Source: an uncultured Prevotella sp.
Lineage (GTDB): Bacteria > Bacteroidota > Bacteroidia > Bacteroidales > Bacteroidaceae
NCBI GenBank assembly: GCA_934202525.1
Contig: CAKPYB010000003.1
Coordinates: forward strand, 81,750 to 145,749
Direction of reading: 5' to 3'
DNA: 64,000 nucleotides
Positions 32,729-40,758 of the stretch are shown here, one piece after another. A model generated the notes under the pieces. It was not told the DNA's origin. It saw nothing but the letters and a program-made list of their open reading frames with translations, and did no database searches. The position numbers and the translations under genes are program-made. The number at the start of each line of letters is the position of its first letter. Within the stretch, counting starts at the first letter, position 1.

Positions 32729-33859
32729 ATGAGCAACGTAAGAAATATACATTTTGAGGCAGTGGGCAGCTATTTGCGCCCTGCAGAGTTGAAGGAAGCG
32801 AGAGCTAAGTTTGCTGATGGCAAGATTTCTGCCACCGACCTTCGCGCCGTAGAAGACCGACTGATTACTGAGGTCATCAGTCAGCAGAAGGCGCATCGCC
32901 TGCCTTATATCACCGATGGCGAGTTCCGCCGCAGCTATTGGCATCTCGACTTTATGTGGGGATTCAATGGCGTGGAGCATATCGAACTGGAGCATGGCTA
33001 CCAGTTTCATGGCGAGGAGACAACCAAGGGTTCTATCCAACTGACCGGTAAGATTACCGGCGAAAATCATCCTTTTATCAAGGATTTCCTCTTTGTAAAG
33101 CAGTTTGAGGAGTTGGATGCCAATGGCGAATATATCTTCGAGGCAAAGCAGACTATTCCTGCTCCGGCTCAGTTCCTTGCCGAACTGTTCCGTGGCAAGA
33201 ATGCCGAGAATACCCGCAAGTTCTATCCTAACACTACCCAGCTGATTGAGGATATTGCTCAGGCTTATCGCACCTTCTTCCAGGAGATTTATGCAGCCGG
33301 TTGCCGTACCGTCCAGCTGGATGACTGCACCTGGGGAATGATTGTGGATAGCGATTACTGGAAGGCTAAGGTGGGCACAGGTTTCACCCTTGAGCAGGAA
33401 GCCCTGCAATATCTGAAGGTGAACAATCTTGCCATCGAGGGCAAACCGGAAGGGTTGACCATCAACACCCACGTATGTCGTGGCAATTATCATTCCTGCT
33501 ATGCCACCAAGGGTGCCTACGATGCCGTAGCTCCTTATCTCTTTGCCCATGAGGATGTGGACACCTTCTATCTGGAGTATGACGATGAGCGTTCGGGTGG
33601 TTTCGAGCCGTTGAAGTATGTGGCTGATGGCAAGAAGGTGATCCTGGGGCTGGTAACCTCCAAATCTCCGGTGCTGGAGGATAAGGCTACGGTTATCGCC
33701 AGAATCCACGAAGCTGCCAGATATATCCCCCTCGATCGGCTCAGTCTCAGTCCTCAATGCGGCTTCGCCTCTTGTGAGATTGGTAATAAACTGACCGATG
33801 CTGAGCAGTGGGCAAAGATAAATTTGGTTAGAGAGATTTCCGAGGAAGTTTGGGGATAA
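32729..33859 (+). CDS. Cobalamin-independent methionine synthase C-terminal-like protein (YxjG/YxjH type)
   Basis: 376 residues, corresponding to only the catalytic C-terminal barrel of MetE. Likely zinc ligands are His248 and Cys250 in INTHVCRGN, Glu283 in YLEYDDE and Cys344 in SPQCGFAS, the expected order. Other conserved blocks: PYITDGEFRRSYWHLDF (59-75) and CRTVQLDDCTWG (192-203). Such stand-alone proteins transfer a methyl group to homocysteine or a related thiol; the donor is uncertain because the N-terminal folate-binding half is missing. It has a good AAGGAG ribosome site and lies opposite an Lrp-type regulator. Confidence 0.88.
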   Translation: MSNVRNIHFEAVGSYLRPAELKEARAKFADGKISATDLRAVEDRLITEVISQQKAHRLPYITDGEFRRSYWHLDFMWGFNGVEHIELEHGYQFHGEETTKGSIQLTGKITGENHPFIKDFLFVKQFEELDANGEYIFEAKQTIPAPAQFLAELFRGKNAENTRKFYPNTTQLIEDIAQAYRTFFQEIYAAGCRTVQLDDCTWGMIVDSDYWKAKVGTGFTLEQEALQYLKVNNLAIEGKPEGLTINTHVCRGNYHSCYATKGAYDAVAPYLFAHEDVDTFYLEYDDERSGGFEPLKYVADGKKVILGLVTSKSPVLEDKATVIARIHEAARYIPLDRLSLSPQCGFASCEIGNKLTDAEQWAKINLVREISEEVWG

Positions 33860-33937
33860 TGATATATTCAAGGAGAAGATGTGTTGTCTGTCATGGTAGC
33901 ACATCTTCTTTTTTTATTTACTTTTTTATCAAAAATG

Positions 33938-33970
33938 TTTGGTGTTTTCATGAATTACTAGTAACTTTGC
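33938..33970 (+). promoter_or_regulatory. Full Bacteroidota promoter of greA
   Basis: TTTG (33938-33941), 20 bp, TAACTTTGC (33962-33970). Confidence 0.7.
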
Positions 33971-34013
33971 ACCCCGAAATTTAAAACATCATTCATTAAG
34001 ATTATCAGAGAAA

Positions 34014-34478
34014 ATGGAATATATGTCTCAGGAAGGTTACGATGAGCTCGTGGCCGAACTTCAACACATGGTTAACGTAGAGTTGCCAGCCGTTCGCGAT
34101 GCGATAGCTGAGGCCCGCGATAAGGGCGACCTCAGTGAGAATTTCGAGTATCATGCAGCCAAGCGTGAGCAGGGCAAACTGTTGAGCCGCATCAGCTTCA
34201 AGCAGAAGGTCTTGGAGAATGCCCGTGTCATCGACAAGTCTCGCCTGAAGAGCGATACCGTTGGCTTGTTGAGCAAGATTAAGATTACCAATCTCGCCAA
34301 CAAGTGCAGCATGAATTATACCATAGTAAATCCTCACGAGGCAGATCTCCATAGTGGAAAAATCTCTATCAAGTCGCCTATCGCCAAGGCCCTTCTGGGT
34401 AAGAAGGCAGGTGAAGAGGTAATGGTAAAGGTACCAGCCGGCTTGCTCAAATTCCGTCTGGATAGCGTGGAGTTGTAA
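34014..34478 (+). CDS. greA: Transcription elongation factor GreA
   Basis: 154 residues, normal length. N-terminal coiled coil with EYMSQEGYDELVAELQHM, the tip acidic pair in KGDLSENFEYHAAKREQ (about 38-54), and the FKBP-like C-terminal domain (YTIVNPHEADLHSGKISIKSPIAKALLGKKAGEEVMVKVPAGLLKF). GreA enters the secondary channel of RNA polymerase and stimulates transcript cleavage in backtracked complexes. Single gene with its own promoter and terminator. Confidence 0.96.
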   Translation: MEYMSQEGYDELVAELQHMVNVELPAVRDAIAEARDKGDLSENFEYHAAKREQGKLLSRISFKQKVLENARVIDKSRLKSDTVGLLSKIKITNLANKCSMNYTIVNPHEADLHSGKISIKSPIAKALLGKKAGEEVMVKVPAGLLKFRLDSVEL

Positions 34479-34498
34479 TGTATTCTTTAAAAGGAAAA

Positions 34499-34546
34499 CT
34501 CCCGATAATTTAAAACTGATCAAACTATCGGGAGGTTCTCTTTTTA
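34499..34546 (+). terminator. Terminator shared by greA and the convergent MutS-like gene
   Basis: CTCCCGATA (34499-34507) pairs with TATCGGGAG (34526-34534), then TTCTCTTTTT. Both gene ends flank it. Confidence 0.85.
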
Positions 34547-34548
34547 TT

Positions 34549-36492
34549 CTAATATTTTTCCAGAATCTTATTCAGTAAGAAGGTGGCATTCTGGTTTCTT
34601 GCCACACCCTTCTGAATCTTATAGGTATAGGTAACATCCGTGCCCAAATCTATCTCGAAACAATAGTTGTGGAATTTTCCTGATGCATCATTCTCCATTT
34701 TGGAAAGTTCCAGATCGTGGGTAGCGATGATACCGCTCACCGGCTGCTTGGCAATGGCTTCGAGGAACTTTCTCGAACCATTCAGCTTATCCAACGAATT
34801 CGTTCCCTTCAGAATCTCATCCAGGATAATCAGCGTTCGGAGTGGCTCCTTGTTGCCCTCTGCGCTTTCTTTGCAGAACATTCCCTCTGCACTTTCCCTG
34901 CAGAACTTCAGAAGTTCCTCCAGTCTTATCAGCTCAGCATTAAAGTAAGAGATGCCATGCGTCAAATCATCGGTGGTTCTCATACTCGAGAACAGTCTGA
35001 AACGGGAAATCTTCAGCTGATCAGCAAACACCGGCATACCCGCCATCGCCAGGATATAGTTCACACCCAGCGAACGGAGGAAGGTACTCTTTCCCGCCAT
35101 GTTGGCTCCGGTGATGATATAATAGTTGTCGTCCTTGATGGTGAAATCATTCTTCACCGCCTTGGCACTCAGGAAAGGATGATAGAGATTCTTGCCCTCG
35201 AACACGATTTCCGGACTTCCGATTCCTGCATTTTCAGAAACATCGCTTTCTGCATCTGCTTCCTGCTTTCCCGAAACAAATTCCGCTTCTTCTGCCTCCG
35301 GATGATTATATCTGAAATCCGCCATCGAAACCATCGCATCCATCTCGCTGATGATATGCATCCATTCCTCCATTTTCACCATATAGGTATTCTTCCATTT
35401 CAGGAAACTGCGAACCAGGAAGAAATCGCTCAGCATGAAGGCATCGGTGAAGAAAAGACCCAGGAAGTTGCCTCTTCTGTCATACCCCTTCAATATCTTT
35501 TCCAGTTGGGCAAAGGAAGGCAGGGCATCTGCCAGGGAATTCTGCATCTCCTTGCCTGATTCGCTATGGAAATTGCGCCTGTTGATAAGCTGAAGTATCT
35601 GAGCATAGGCGATGAGCTGATGTCGAAGCTTGCCGCCGTTGCTGTCTATCTTATCAAGTGTCTGCTTGCAGACGAAGAACACCACCATGTATTGAACCAA
35701 CACCCACCACAGGGCGAAATTTACCGAAACCATATCGCATATCGATAAAATCACGGAACCGATGACTCCGATAATCAGCAGCCATCCGATAACGAGCGAA
35801 ACCGGAGACCCAAACCATGCCGGCACCTCCATCTTCGAAACCTTCTGCATCGCATCCACCACCGCAGCAGAATCAATCTTCTTCGTCTTGCCATTCACCA
35901 TTTTGCCATCCGCAGTTTGGCTTCTGTTCTTTTCGCCAAGTGCCAGAAATTCCATTCGCCAGTTTTCGCCTTCTCCCGCCAATTCCTTCTGCAAATCCCT
36001 TCTTCTTTTGATATCTTCCAGGCTCAGAGGCGTTTCCCGGGTAAGATTCCTGGCGAGTGCCTCTGAACCGCCCGAAGTAATGGTTCGGCAGATGCGGTTG
36101 AACAGCGAACTCTTGCCGAAGACATCGAGGTCGAAGGAATAAGGATGCTGCGGATTCTGATAGGAATCGCCCGTCTCGAAAGGCGAGAAATCCCCCTCCA
36201 AAGCCTTGATTTCGTCCTGATAAACTTTGAGCAAAGCCGAAAGATGCTCTATCTTCTCCTTGTTCTTATCGTCAAGTCGTCTGATTCCCAGATAGGCAAT
36301 CAGGCACAGCGCCGCCCCCATCAGATAGTTCTGTGTATCCCCATCCAATGCGAAATAGCAGACCAGGAAGGCGAGGATGCCGCCAAAAGCCAGCAGCTCT
36401 CCTGTTATAAATCCCGTATTCTTACGCTTCAGGGCAGCCACCTCAGCAGCGTATCGGCTTACATATTGTTGATAATTCTCCTTGATATTCAT
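34549..36492 (-). CDS. Membrane-anchored MutS-family ATPase
   Basis: 647 residues. Two hydrophobic pairs (about 25-65, FITGELLAFGGILAFLVCYF; and about 230-275, VSLVIGWLLIIGVIGSVIL) predict membrane anchoring. The C-terminal ~200 residues are a MutS-type ATPase: YYIITGANMAGKSTFLRSLG (Walker A), FRLFSSMRTTDDLTHGISYF, LIILDEILKGTNSLDKLNG (Walker B) and GIIATHDLELS. The mismatch-recognition domains are absent, so it is not a canonical mismatch-repair protein. Such MutS-like membrane proteins are known in Bacteroidota without an assigned role. A perfect 18-bp palindrome lies just upstream (36517-36534). Confidence 0.85.
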   Translation of the reverse strand: MNIKENYQQYVSRYAAEVAALKRKNTGFITGELLAFGGILAFLVCYFALDGDTQNYLMGAALCLIAYLGIRRLDDKNKEKIEHLSALLKVYQDEIKALEGDFSPFETGDSYQNPQHPYSFDLDVFGKSSLFNRICRTITSGGSEALARNLTRETPLSLEDIKRRRDLQKELAGEGENWRMEFLALGEKNRSQTADGKMVNGKTKKIDSAAVVDAMQKVSKMEVPAWFGSPVSLVIGWLLIIGVIGSVILSICDMVSVNFALWWVLVQYMVVFFVCKQTLDKIDSNGGKLRHQLIAYAQILQLINRRNFHSESGKEMQNSLADALPSFAQLEKILKGYDRRGNFLGLFFTDAFMLSDFFLVRSFLKWKNTYMVKMEEWMHIISEMDAMVSMADFRYNHPEAEEAEFVSGKQEADAESDVSENAGIGSPEIVFEGKNLYHPFLSAKAVKNDFTIKDDNYYIITGANMAGKSTFLRSLGVNYILAMAGMPVFADQLKISRFRLFSSMRTTDDLTHGISYFNAELIRLEELLKFCRESAEGMFCKESAEGNKEPLRTLIILDEILKGTNSLDKLNGSRKFLEAIAKQPVSGIIATHDLELSKMENDASGKFHNYCFEIDLGTDVTYTYKIQKGVARNQNATFLLNKILEKY

Positions 36493-36516
36493 TTTAATTT
36501 TACATAATAAGTTAAA

Positions 36517-36534
36517 TTCGTTAACATTAACGAA
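36517..36534. promoter_or_regulatory. Operator-like palindrome upstream of the MutS-like gene
   Basis: TTCGTTAACATTAACGAA, perfect 8-bp arms with 2-bp centre, 25 bp before the minus-strand ATG. Confidence 0.5.
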
Positions 36535-36551
36535 AATAAAGGTATTTAATC

Positions 36552-36583
36552 TTTGTTTGTAACGGAAAAACTCGTAACTTTGC
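36552..36583 (+). promoter_or_regulatory. Orphan full Bacteroidota promoter
   Basis: TTTG (36552-36555), 19 bp, TAACTTTGC (36575-36583), the consensus architecture. No plus-strand gene follows. Confidence 0.6.
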
Positions 36584-36589
36584 AGCAGA

Positions 36590-36660
36590 GTTCATCCATC
36601 ATTTGAAGGAAGGAAATCGAAGGACGTTAGGTCAAGATGCCTTGCGTCCTTTGCTGTTTT
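36590..36660 (+). ncRNA. Candidate ~70-nt small RNA
   Basis: Runs from the predicted start of the orphan promoter to a hairpin AAGGACG (36620-36626)/CGTCCTT (36645-36651) with inner AGG/CCT, followed by TGCTGTTTT. The same hairpin may end the convergent nitroreductase transcript, so a bidirectional terminator is the simpler reading of the hairpin alone. Confidence 0.4.
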
Positions 36661-37189
36661 ATAAGATATTATAGGATACATTCTCCTCCTTCCACTTATC
36701 CTTTGCTTCCACCTGATTCTTCGGATATCCGATGATGAGGGTGTTGAGCGGAATCATCGTCTTGGGCAGATGCAGCAGTTGCTGCATTCCCTCGTATCGT
36801 TCTTTCAGGGGGTAGAGGGCTGTCCATACACCGCCAAGTCCCAGGCCGTGAGCCATCAGCAGGATGTTCTCCGTGGCTGCCGAACAGTCTTGAATCCAGA
36901 ACTCCTGCTCTGTGCCTTCCAGCGTCTTGTCCAGGCATCCGCAAACCACGATGGCGAGTGGTGCCTGCTTCACCATGCTGGCATAAGGGCTGAACTGTGG
37001 TATCTGGTCGAGAATCTCCCGGTCGTTGATAACCACAAAATGCCAAGGCTGCTTGTTGCATGCCGATGGAGCCGCCATGCCGGCACGCAGCATCATCTCC
37101 ACCTTCTCCGGCTCTACAGGCATGTCTGTATAGCTTCTTACCGATGTACGGCTCATGATATTTTCAAAAATCTGATTCTTTTCCATCAT
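36659..37189 (-). CDS. Nitroreductase family protein
   Basis: 176 residues, cytoplasmic. FMN-binding and family signatures: IMSRTSVRSYTDMPVEPEKVEMMLRAGMAAPSACNKQPWHFVVI (about 11-54), CSAATENILLMAHGLGLGGVWTALYP (about 102-127) and LNTLIIGYPKNQ near the end. Such enzymes reduce nitro groups or quinones with NAD(P)H. The upstream 294-bp gap contains a -7 box at 37331 and two large dyads, which may control this gene or be left over from another gene. Confidence 0.88.
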   Translation of the reverse strand: MMEKNQIFENIMSRTSVRSYTDMPVEPEKVEMMLRAGMAAPSACNKQPWHFVVINDREILDQIPQFSPYASMVKQAPLAIVVCGCLDKTLEGTEQEFWIQDCSAATENILLMAHGLGLGGVWTALYPLKERYEGMQQLLHLPKTMIPLNTLIIGYPKNQVEAKDKWKEENVSYNIL

Positions 37190-37330
37190 TGTTTTTCTGT
37201 GTGAGTCTTATTTTTTAGGCGAATCATAGCATTCCATAAGCCAGTCGAGCACATATTCTCTTTATGTTCTATTTATTCACTTTGCTATTCATTTTGCATT
37301 CTATCTTGATTGCTAAAAATGAAATGCGCT

Positions 37331-37339
37331 GCAAATATA
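37331..37339 (-). promoter_or_regulatory. Minus-strand -7 box below the AAATTTGCA dyads
   Basis: TATATTTGC on the minus strand, 142 bp before the nitroreductase start. Confidence 0.5.
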
Positions 37340-37350
37340 CGAAACTTTTT

Positions 37351-37419
37351 CAAGAAATTTGCAGTGTATTGCAAATTTCTTGTGTTTCTGAGTAAAATTT
37401 GCAGTGTATTGCAAATTTT
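37351..37419. promoter_or_regulatory. Two large operator-like dyads
   Basis: Dyad 1 (37351-37382): 13-bp arms CAAGAAATTTGCA and complement around GTGTAT. Dyad 2 (37394-37419): 10-bp arms AAAATTTGCA around the same GTGTAT. The 24-bp core is identical and repeats at 40-bp distance. They lie directly upstream of the minus-strand -7 box at 37331. Confidence 0.6.
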
Positions 37420-37481
37420 CTTTCTGTAAAACTGATAACACATTCTGTAATCTGTATATCCGAGAATCTGTATTTATTTAG

Positions 37482-37532
37482 TTTTATTGCCCGATACATC
37501 CTATAGCTTTTATTGCCCGATACATCCTATAG
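37482..37532. repeat. 25-bp tandem duplication at the end of a membrane-protein gene
   Basis: 37482-37506 and 37508-37532 are identical over 25 bp (TTTTATTGCCCGATACATCC...), period 26. The duplication contains the present stop codon and shifts the frame between copies. Confidence 0.85.
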
Positions 37533-38164
37533 TATGCGTATATATAAGCCGATGTAGTGGTTATCATACTGATGAAATTCATGCTGGTGATGGCTGCCTG
37601 CTGGGTGTTACCTGCCAGATAAAACACTGCAACAGGGAGTATATTTGAGCATATCAGCCATACCATGAAAACCAGGATAAGGGCTATGCCCAGTTTGCGC
37701 ATGTTGCCCCTGTGCTTGCTGCACAGATGACAGCCGGCTACCAGGGAGGCGATGACGGAAATCAGGCCCATCGTGCTTTCTGTCCAGGTGAGTATGGAAG
37801 CCATTTGGGTAATCTGTCCGTTCTGCATCATCTTTACGAGATGAAGATTGAAGCATTGGCCCAGGATGAATGAGAGCACATAGTAAAGTACCATCAACTC
37901 GCTGCAGCGTCGTAGCAATTTTACGCCTGCCGGTAGCGTGCAGCGGAATATTCCCCATAAAGCTATAGGGGCGAGCTGCAAGACCAGTTGCTTGATGGTA
38001 ACCAGGATGGGACTTATTGGAATCAGGATGGGACTTGTTCTGAAGGATAAGCCCGCTTGTCCGCAAACAGAAAATGACAGCGAAAACAATGCGAAAAAGC
38101 AATATGCATACATGGCATATTGTGCAATGCGATTTATATCTATAGAATAACTTTTTCTTTCCAT
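37484..38164 (-). CDS. Polytopic membrane protein of unknown function
   Basis: 226 residues with about six hydrophobic segments (for example AMYAYCFFALFSLSFSV, LVLQLAPIALWGIF, LMVLYYVLSFILG, TMGLISVIASLVAG, LGIALILVFMVWLICSNILPVAVFYL, SMNFISMITTTSAYIYAYY). No family recognised. The last residues (YRMYRAIKAIGCIGQ) come from both copies of a 25-bp tandem duplication read in two frames, so the C-terminus is probably newly altered; the ancestral frame would have continued past the present stop. A -7 box (TATCTTTGC minus) lies at 38215-38223. Confidence 0.65.
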   Translation of the reverse strand: MERKSYSIDINRIAQYAMYAYCFFALFSLSFSVCGQAGLSFRTSPILIPISPILVTIKQLVLQLAPIALWGIFRCTLPAGVKLLRRCSELMVLYYVLSFILGQCFNLHLVKMMQNGQITQMASILTWTESTMGLISVIASLVAGCHLCSKHRGNMRKLGIALILVFMVWLICSNILPVAVFYLAGNTQQAAITSMNFISMITTTSAYIYAYYRMYRAIKAIGCIGQ

Positions 38165-38214
38165 AATTCTACGTTTGATGATTTTATAAACAGCTTATCT
38201 TGCATAAAGCCATT

Positions 38215-38223
38215 GCAAAGATA
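38215..38223 (-). promoter_or_regulatory. -7 box of the membrane-protein gene
   Basis: Minus-strand TATCTTTGC, 51 bp before the start. Confidence 0.55.
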
Positions 38224-38362
38224 CGAAGTTTTTGGGAAATTCTAGCAAAATAGGTGAAAATGTTTGGCTATTATGATATATACTTGTTAAAAGAATGGCG
38301 GAGAGACCGATAAAAACTCTTAAAAATCATAACGTATCTTCTTGAATACCAGTATTTGTTGT

Positions 38363-38371
38363 TATCTTTGC
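38363..38371 (+). promoter_or_regulatory. -7 box of the nitroreductase lipoprotein gene
   Basis: TATCTTTGC; the predicted start (about 38378) falls at the first of the 24-bp repeats. Confidence 0.6.
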
Positions 38372-38375
38372 ATGG

Positions 38376-38437
38376 TATATACTAATAACGCTACGTGGAT
38401 AAATACTAATAGCGCTACATGGGTATATACTAATAGG
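38376..38437 (+). repeat. 24-bp tandem repeats, 2.6 copies
   Basis: 38376-38399, 38400-38423 and the partial 38424-38437 share TAnATACTAATA; the first two also share CGCTAC and TGG. They lie at the transcription start of the nitroreductase lipoprotein gene. Confidence 0.7.
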
Positions 38438-38452
38438 AATATAAGTTTAATC

Positions 38453-39094
38453 ATGAGTAATATGAAGAAGATTTTCTTAGGATTGGCAGCAGCACTGATG
38501 TTGACTGCCTGCAACGAGAACAGACAGCCGGAGGCAACGACCAGCGTTGACTCTGCAAGTGTGGTAACCGACTTGATGATGAGTCGCAGAAGCATCCGTG
38601 CTTACAAGGATTCCGTCATCAGCCGTGATACCCTGAACGAGATTTTGAAATGCGGCATCCATGCGCCAAATGGGCAGAACCTGCAGTCGTATGAAATCAG
38701 AGTGATTGATTCTCCTGCACTTATCGATTCGATAACCCAAGCCGTGGTAAAGGATAATCCTAAGATAGCAGAGCGCAAGGGCTTCAAGAACATCTTCGTG
38801 AATGCCCCATGTGTGGTTTGCATCGCCTACGATACTACTTATGATATGGCGCAGATTGATTGCGGTTTGCTGGGCGAGAACATCATTCTTGCTGCATGGT
38901 CAAGGGGCATCGGTTCCTGCTGTCTGGGCAGTTCAGCCCGTTGGATACAGGATTCGCCGTCAGCCAAGCCTTACCTCGACCGCATGGCATTCTCCAAGAA
39001 TTACAAACTGCTCTACTGCATCGCCCTGGGTTATCCTGACGAATCGCCGGAGGCAAAGGCAAGACGACAGGACATGATAAAGTTCATGGATTAG
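38453..39094 (+). CDS. Nitroreductase-like lipoprotein
   Basis: 213 residues from MSNMKKIFLG; the Met three codons on (38462) is equally possible. Lipobox LTAC (Cys ~20) after AAALMLTA. The mature part is a nitroreductase fold: MMSRRSIRAYKDSVISRDTLNEILKCGIHAPNGQNLQSYEIRVID, and DCGLLGENIILAAWSRGIGSCCLG. An exported, lipid-anchored nitroreductase is less usual than the cytoplasmic one at 36659. Its promoter carries the 24-bp repeats at 38376. The in-frame extension to 38342 is rejected because it would bury the lipoprotein signal. Confidence 0.8.
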   Translation: MSNMKKIFLGLAAALMLTACNENRQPEATTSVDSASVVTDLMMSRRSIRAYKDSVISRDTLNEILKCGIHAPNGQNLQSYEIRVIDSPALIDSITQAVVKDNPKIAERKGFKNIFVNAPCVVCIAYDTTYDMAQIDCGLLGENIILAAWSRGIGSCCLGSSARWIQDSPSAKPYLDRMAFSKNYKLLYCIALGYPDESPEAKARRQDMIKFMD

Positions 39095-39104
39095 GATAAA
39101 TGAA

Positions 39105-39136
39105 GAGGGTGTGTCATAAACTTATGACAAACCCTC
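39105..39136. terminator. Hairpin between convergent nitroreductase and lipoprotein genes
   Basis: GAGGGT plus TGTCATAA pairs with TTATGACA plus ACCCTC, nearly perfect. No long T-run; probably bidirectional. Confidence 0.6.
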
Positions 39137-39185
39137 CCAATAAAAGAAAACCTTATAGTCAAAATAGAAATTAGCTATTCTTTTT

Positions 39186-40715
39186 TTAGTACTTCGCATT
39201 CTGAGGGTCGAAGTTGGTCCAACCGCTCATCCAGTTGTTGCTGCCATCGAAGGCTCCGATGTAGCTTACGGTGTCGAAACCTGTCCAGCCGGTGAAACTT
39301 GCAGCACCGAGCAATGGGCTTCCGGCGATAGGAGTATAACCATCTGTACCTACCAATGAGGTCCATGAATCAAAATACTTGTTGCTTGGCTCTGAGAAGA
39401 AGAAGGTGTTGCTGTATGACTTCTGGTTCTTGTCGATATCCTGCTTCTTCGCTGCATCGTAGAGATAATCCTCATACATCTTGTTAGCATCAGTGCCAAC
39501 GGCATCCATACCAGCGAAATATACATTCTGAAGCTTGAACTTGCCATCCTTTGCATCCTTCACGGTTTCACCCTTCTCACCATCGATAATCAAACCGATA
39601 GGCCAGCCTAAGGCCACTGAGTTGATGCAGTTGAGGTTAGAAGAACGGCGAATCTGCATGGCTGCCTGGAACTTGCCGAGGGCTGAACCGTTGTTCGGAT
39701 TGTAGGCACCGGCTGTGATATAATCGGTGGTGTTCTGGAACTTAGAATCCAATACCTTAGGACCTACGAAGGTGATGTTAGAGAAGGTTGCCTTGGTACG
39801 AGGATCTACGGTTGCACCATCGGCGCAGTTGTCGCTCTCGAAACCATTGCTCTGAGAGGTATCGGCTATCTTGCTGTTGCGCAGTGAAAGACCATACTGC
39901 ACCTTGCCTGAGAAACCATTATCGGTATCGAAATCATCATCCCAGCCCTTGTAGGCTACGAGATACTTGCAGTTCACGGTACCACCAAACCACTCGAAGG
40001 AATCATCATTGGAATAAGATACCTGTACGTGGTCAATCTGTGTGCCGGAACCTACAGAACCGAAGGTCAAACCGTTGATCTCCTTATCCTTCTGGAATGG
40101 ATAACCGGCAAACTCGATGCGTACATAGCTTAAAGTACCAGAATTATCTGCATCATCTGCACCACCATGCTTGGTACGAGGACCACCCTCTATCTGCTGC
40201 TCAGTCTGGTTGTTCTTAGCCTTACCGCAGAGAATAATGCCACCCCAGTCGCCAGGCTTTCTGCTGCCGGCAGCCTCTTCAGATGTAAAGACGATAGGCT
40301 CTGTGGCTGTACCTTTGGCGATGAGTTTACCGCCACGCTCTGCGATGAGTGTCGCCTTGGTCTGCTTGTCGCCCTTGATGATAGTTCCCGGTTCGATGGT
40401 GAGCTCAGCACCTTCTGCAATATATACCCATCCTTTGAGGAGATAAGTGCCTTTCTTTAAAGTCTGCTTGCCTGTGAAGACGAACTCCTGGTCGCCGTTG
40501 CCAATCTGTGTACCATTGGCGTTTTCCTTGTCATCTGTTCCGAAGAGAATGTGGTCGCAAGCCTTCAAGCCGCCATTGGTTGTCCACTTGTAAACTACTT
40601 CTGGTCCTGGATTTGGAGAAGGAGTTGGATCGTCATTGTCACTGCTGCAGCTGCTCAACATGGCAGATGCTGCGAGGATGCCCATGCATCCATAGAAATA
40701 CATCTTGTTCATCAT
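39186..40715 (-). CDS. Surface lipoprotein with parallel-beta-helix-like repeats, partner of a TonB receptor
   Basis: 509 residues. Lipoprotein signal MGILAASAMLSSCSSDNDD (lipobox LSSC, then acidic residues typical of surface-exposed lipoproteins in this phylum). The mature part contains repeated short beta segments (WVYIAEGAELTIEPGTIIKGD, GGKLIAKGTATEPIVFTSEE, WGGIILCGKA, LSYVRIEFAG, IDHVQVSYSNDDSFEWFGG) resembling a right-handed beta-helix. It follows the TonB-dependent receptor gene by 43 bp and closes that operon. It may bind the receptor's substrate at the cell surface (inference). Substrate unknown. Confidence 0.75.
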   Translation of the reverse strand: MMNKMYFYGCMGILAASAMLSSCSSDNDDPTPSPNPGPEVVYKWTTNGGLKACDHILFGTDDKENANGTQIGNGDQEFVFTGKQTLKKGTYLLKGWVYIAEGAELTIEPGTIIKGDKQTKATLIAERGGKLIAKGTATEPIVFTSEEAAGSRKPGDWGGIILCGKAKNNQTEQQIEGGPRTKHGGADDADNSGTLSYVRIEFAGYPFQKDKEINGLTFGSVGSGTQIDHVQVSYSNDDSFEWFGGTVNCKYLVAYKGWDDDFDTDNGFSGKVQYGLSLRNSKIADTSQSNGFESDNCADGATVDPRTKATFSNITFVGPKVLDSKFQNTTDYITAGAYNPNNGSALGKFQAAMQIRRSSNLNCINSVALGWPIGLIIDGEKGETVKDAKDGKFKLQNVYFAGMDAVGTDANKMYEDYLYDAAKKQDIDKNQKSYSNTFFFSEPSNKYFDSWTSLVGTDGYTPIAGSPLLGAASFTGWTGFDTVSYIGAFDGSNNWMSGWTNFDPQNAKY

Positions 40716-40758
40716 TGTTTCTCGTTTTATTAAACAAACATCTAATTATTCTTATTAT

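Noticed and set aside
32675..33904. 409-codon minus-strand frame covering the MetE-like gene
   Set aside because: Antisense to a gene with clear zinc ligands, promoter and ribosome site; the frame has no recognisable domain.
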